Assembly: GCF_000956465.1 (NCBI RefSeq)
Contig: NZ_JYJA01000022.1
Span: 1-64,000 of the forward strand
DNA length: 64,000 nucleotides
Source: Microbacterium trichothecenolyticum
GTDB taxonomy: Bacteria > Actinomycetota > Actinomycetes > Actinomycetales > Microbacteriaceae
Direction: 5' to 3'
The position numbers and the translations under genes are program-made. The notes beneath the pieces were generated by a model that worked only from the letters and a program-made list of their open reading frames with translations, ran no database searches and was not told where the DNA came from. This document shows, piece by piece, positions 61,968 to 64,000 of the stretch (position 1 is its first letter; each line of letters begins with the position of its first letter).

Positions 61968-62541
61968 GCCTGCGTACCGCCACTGCTGATCGAGACCGGC
62001 TCCGACGGCCGGCCAGGAGGCGCTTCCCGCTCAGCACCAGAACCACTGCATCAGCGGCCACCCGACTCCGCTCGAGACTCGCGCTCGCTAACGGGGTCCA
62101 CGCAAGCCGGGACCGAGTCCATTGGATCGCCCGCCGTCCTGTGGGCGCCTCGTTAGAAACCGCGGACGACTGGAATGCAACCGGGGCATCACCCGTAGGG
62201 TCCAGGCGGTGGCCGGCCTGCGGCCGATGTGCTCTCTGCGCTGGGCGCGTTTTCGTCTGGAAGCCTTCGGCAGCATACGGGCCGGTGGCGTCCGCGCAAG
62301 CGGCAAGCCGCTGGCTCCTCCGAGATTCTCGGCACGCGGTCGCTGCGCTCCCTTGTTTCGCGCCGAGATTCTCTCCCCCCGCCACCCTTCGGGTTGCACT
62401 CCCGACGCCGCCCCTTCGCGGCACTACGTGCCTTCCAGGCGAAGAGCACTGGGGGAGTGAGGACAGCCAGGACCGATCGAGCCCGCCTCGGCTTGACAAA
62501 CCTGATTGAGATTCCCGGCAAACAACGAAAGGGAGAAGGAC
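61968..62541. other. Intergenic region holding the right direct-repeat copy
   Basis: No gene is supported. It holds the right copy of the direct repeat (62206-62438). A promoter for the NrdH-like gene is likely near 62480-62520, but no clear -35/-10 pair was found; ttgaca at 62494-62499 may be a -35. Open frames on both strands here look like composition artefacts. Confidence 0.6.
62206..62438 (+). repeat. About 200-bp direct repeat, right copy
   Basis: Same order of blocks as the copy at 57065-57298 (gaagcct-cggcag-atacgg, gctcctccgaga, gcggtcg-tgcgctccctt, ctctccccccgcc, ggcactacgtgccttcc). Direct orientation. The two copies bound the IS110-sulfatase-DUF389 segment of about 4.9 kb. Confidence 0.75.
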
Positions 62542-62787
62542 ATGACCATCAACGCGGTCACCGTGTACACGACCGGACCCAGCTGCCAACGCTGCAAGCT
62601 CACCAAAGACGTCCTCACCCGCAAGGGCGTCACCTTCGTCGAGGTCGACATCCGGAAGCAGCCTGCGGCACGCGAGTACGTCGTCGACGAACTCGGCTAC
62701 ACCGAAGCCCCCGTGGTCGTCGTCGACGAACACGACCACTGGAGCGGGTTCCGCCCCGACCACATCGACCGAATCGCCCGCTCATGA
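62542..62787 (+). CDS. NrdH-like glutaredoxin-fold redoxin
   Basis: 81 residues. TVYTTGPSCQRCKLTKDVLTRKGVTFVEVDI carries the active-site CxxC (Cys15, Cys18); APVVVVDEHDHWSGFRPDHIDRIA matches the NrdH substrate-binding end. NrdH supplies electrons to class Ib ribonucleotide reductase. CQRC differs from the usual CVQC. GGGAGAAGG lies 2-3 bases upstream. Overlaps the next gene (ATGA). No nrdEF genes nearby. Confidence 0.9.
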   Translation: MTINAVTVYTTGPSCQRCKLTKDVLTRKGVTFVEVDIRKQPAAREYVVDELGYTEAPVVVVDEHDHWSGFRPDHIDRIARS

Positions 62788-62987
62788 CCACGCTCATCGA
62801 CCTTTGGCTCGAAGCCGCACACGAGGCGCATGCGCTCCGGGCACAACTGGCCCACCTTGAACAAGCCTGGCTCCGCGCCGAGAACGACGCGGACTACTGG
62901 TACTTCCAGGCTTGCAACGGCAAGACTCCCGGAAACGCCACGCTCAGCACGACAACGCCGACGCGGCGACAGGGGCAGATGCCGTAG
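62784..62987 (+). CDS. Hypothetical small protein
   Basis: 67 residues with an N-terminal helical stretch (IDLWLEAAHEAHALRAQLAHLEQAWLRAENDADYWYFQAC) and a Thr/Arg tail. The start overlaps the NrdH-like stop, so co-translated. No domain recognised. Confidence 0.6.
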   Translation: MTTLIDLWLEAAHEAHALRAQLAHLEQAWLRAENDADYWYFQACNGKTPGNATLSTTTPTRRQGQMP

Positions 62988-63093
62988 CCGAGGTGCGCCG
63001 GACCGCGGGGACTCAACCGAACGTCGTCCCCGAGAATCGGTCAAGGGCTGGTGTAGCGAGCGGCGAGGGCGCATTGTTGGTTCGGAGGTTCAG

Positions 63094-63375
63094 ATGATCA
63101 CTGTCGATCAACAGAATCTGGTGTTCGAACCGCTCGACGAATCTGCGTGGCGACTGTGCGACACCAACATCGACGAGCACGACGCCGCGCGTCTGGTTGC
63201 CTACGTCGAACGAGTGGACGGCGGCTACGAGGCAATCTGGCTCGGGCTTGGCATGCGCCCCGGCTGGTATGCATCGCGGGACGATGTGCTCACCACCGCT
63301 AGGGGCCTGCGGCGACCGGACGTGACGATGACGCAGTCTCAGCCGGACCCCATTGCCCGGGTCGCTCCGGTGTGA
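63094..63375 (+). CDS. Hypothetical protein
   Basis: 93 residues with FEPLDESAWRLCDTNIDEHDAARLVAYVERVDGGYEAIWLGLG, a pattern seen in small actinobacterial element-borne proteins of unknown role. CGGAGG is 5 bases before the ATG. No domain recognised. Confidence 0.65.
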   Translation: MITVDQQNLVFEPLDESAWRLCDTNIDEHDAARLVAYVERVDGGYEAIWLGLGMRPGWYASRDDVLTTARGLRRPDVTMTQSQPDPIARVAPV

Positions 63376-63533
63376 ACGGTGCGCCACGGGCGGGCCATCC
63401 CCGCAGGCGTGTACACCGTGCGTAGCGGGCTTTCCGGGATCCCATGTCTTCTGGCGTTAACACGGGTGTCGTAGCATCGCATCAGCACCGCGACCGCTCC
63501 TGAGAGTCAGACCCGGGATGAGGTGAATGCATC

Positions 63534-63743
63534 GTGACCGCACCGGGCTATGAGGTGAGCGTCTGGGAGCGCTACGCCACCGAGTTCACACTTGCTTTCG
63601 GTGGCAATCCGTCGCGCATCCGGGCGGTGCGGGTGGCGTACTTCGAGCACGAGTTCGATGTCGACTTGATTGCGCAGCTCAGCGGCTTTCCCGTCTGGCG
63701 GATCCGACAGGCGTTATCCCAGGGGCCTCCACAAGCGAGCTGA
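63534..63743 (+). CDS. Hypothetical small protein
   Basis: 69 residues: VWERYATEFTLAFGGNPSRIRAVRVAYFEHEFDVDLIAQLSGFPVWRIRQAL, with a helix-turn-helix-like second half (IAQLSGFPVWRIRQAL). GTG start with a weak GAGG about 11 bases upstream. DNA binding is possible but unproven. The 257 bases after it to the window end hold nothing recognisable; they are slightly lower in GC. Confidence 0.5.
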   Translation: MTAPGYEVSVWERYATEFTLAFGGNPSRIRAVRVAYFEHEFDVDLIAQLSGFPVWRIRQALSQGPPQAS

Positions 63744-64000
63744 AGAGTCGCCGACCATAGTCCCAGAGCTGCCTCGCCCATCGACCATCCTCATACGCGC
63801 ATCGAACGCTCGAGGTGCCCCGGCGTGCATTCCAGAATCCAGTTGGCGGCGTTATCGAGTCTGGAGTGCGCGATGCATCGATCCGGCGCATCGAAATCGT
63901 TGCTCGCGACCTCGCGAACTATCTAGAGTTGCGACAACTGGGAGGTTGTTCGACGCGGGCGAGGGGCGACGAACAAGCTATGTTTGACGCGTGCTAGCGG

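Noticed and set aside
62189..62521. Open frames in the right direct-repeat copy
   Set aside because: The matching frames in the left copy do not keep the same reading frame, and composition is off-frame-like.
63679..63997. Short open frames at the right end of the window
   Set aside because: No SD, no recognisable protein, overlapping on both strands.
49857..64000. Prophage
   Set aside because: No capsid, terminase, portal or lysis genes; the gene set fits an integrative plasmid-like element.

Overview
The window is high-GC actinobacterial DNA. Gene content and style (a dispersed menaquinone gene set with DUF4229 and PLD-N neighbours, a FusB-type FBP zinc finger, many GTG starts, several -10 hexamers placed 6-8 bases before the start codon) point to the family Microbacteriaceae, probably Microbacterium or a close relative. 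This is inference from content; no 16S rRNA is present.

Positions 1-49740 look like chromosomal backbone. In order: B12-dependent methionine synthase (99-3803); a one-polypeptide ECF vitamin transporter with a lipoprotein partner (4300-7873); menaquinone genes menB, menE, menA and menD with small membrane proteins (7950-14441); PPK2 polyphosphate kinase; a PadR-controlled ABC exporter (15462-18601); menF (18722-20020); a RiPP-like locus (20107-25522); DUF402, menG, a long-chain polyprenyl diphosphate synthase and an FprA-type reductase (25615-29582); an alpha/beta hydrolase, a candidate small RNA, a MalY/PatB-type lyase and YajQ; a maltose/maltodextrin operon malE-malF-malG-glycosidase with three LacI-type operators (33119-39390); a BASS transporter, an FBP protein, a PfkB kinase, tRNA-Tyr, a secreted esterase, a membrane protein, an FAD oxidoreductase, an inositol-phosphatase-like protein, a cell-wall M23 peptidase, and tRNA-Thr plus tRNA-Met.

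From about 49740 to the right edge is an integrated mobile element beside tRNA-Met. It holds a tyrosine integrase, an excisionase, a ParA/ribbon-helix-helix partition pair, a highly charged repeat protein, small unknown genes, a zeta-toxin/antitoxin pair followed by a catalytically degenerate serine recombinase, and a cargo segment (IS110 transposase, alkyl sulfatase, DUF389 membrane protein) bounded by two copies of a roughly 200-bp direct repeat. A NrdH-like redoxin and unknown genes follow. No right attachment site is visible, so the element probably continues beyond 64000.

The most unusual locus is 20107-25522. A subtilisin-like protease without a recognisable signal peptide ends in a tandem Thr/Ser-Cys repeat (Cys490, 500, 511 and 521, its only cysteines). 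It is followed in overlapping order by an APH-fold kinase, a HopA1-type protein and a LanC cyclase with all zinc ligands: the dehydration and cyclisation enzymes of class V-like lanthipeptide systems. No separate short precursor gene is seen. I infer that the protease C-terminus itself is the thioether-modified substrate. A free-standing protein resembling the protease propeptide is encoded tail-to-tail with the cluster.

Several palindromic repeat families are scattered through the backbone. Two 65-bp nested palindromes have identical geometry; one of them, and another long inverted repeat, lie inside interdomain linkers of the ECF fusion protein.
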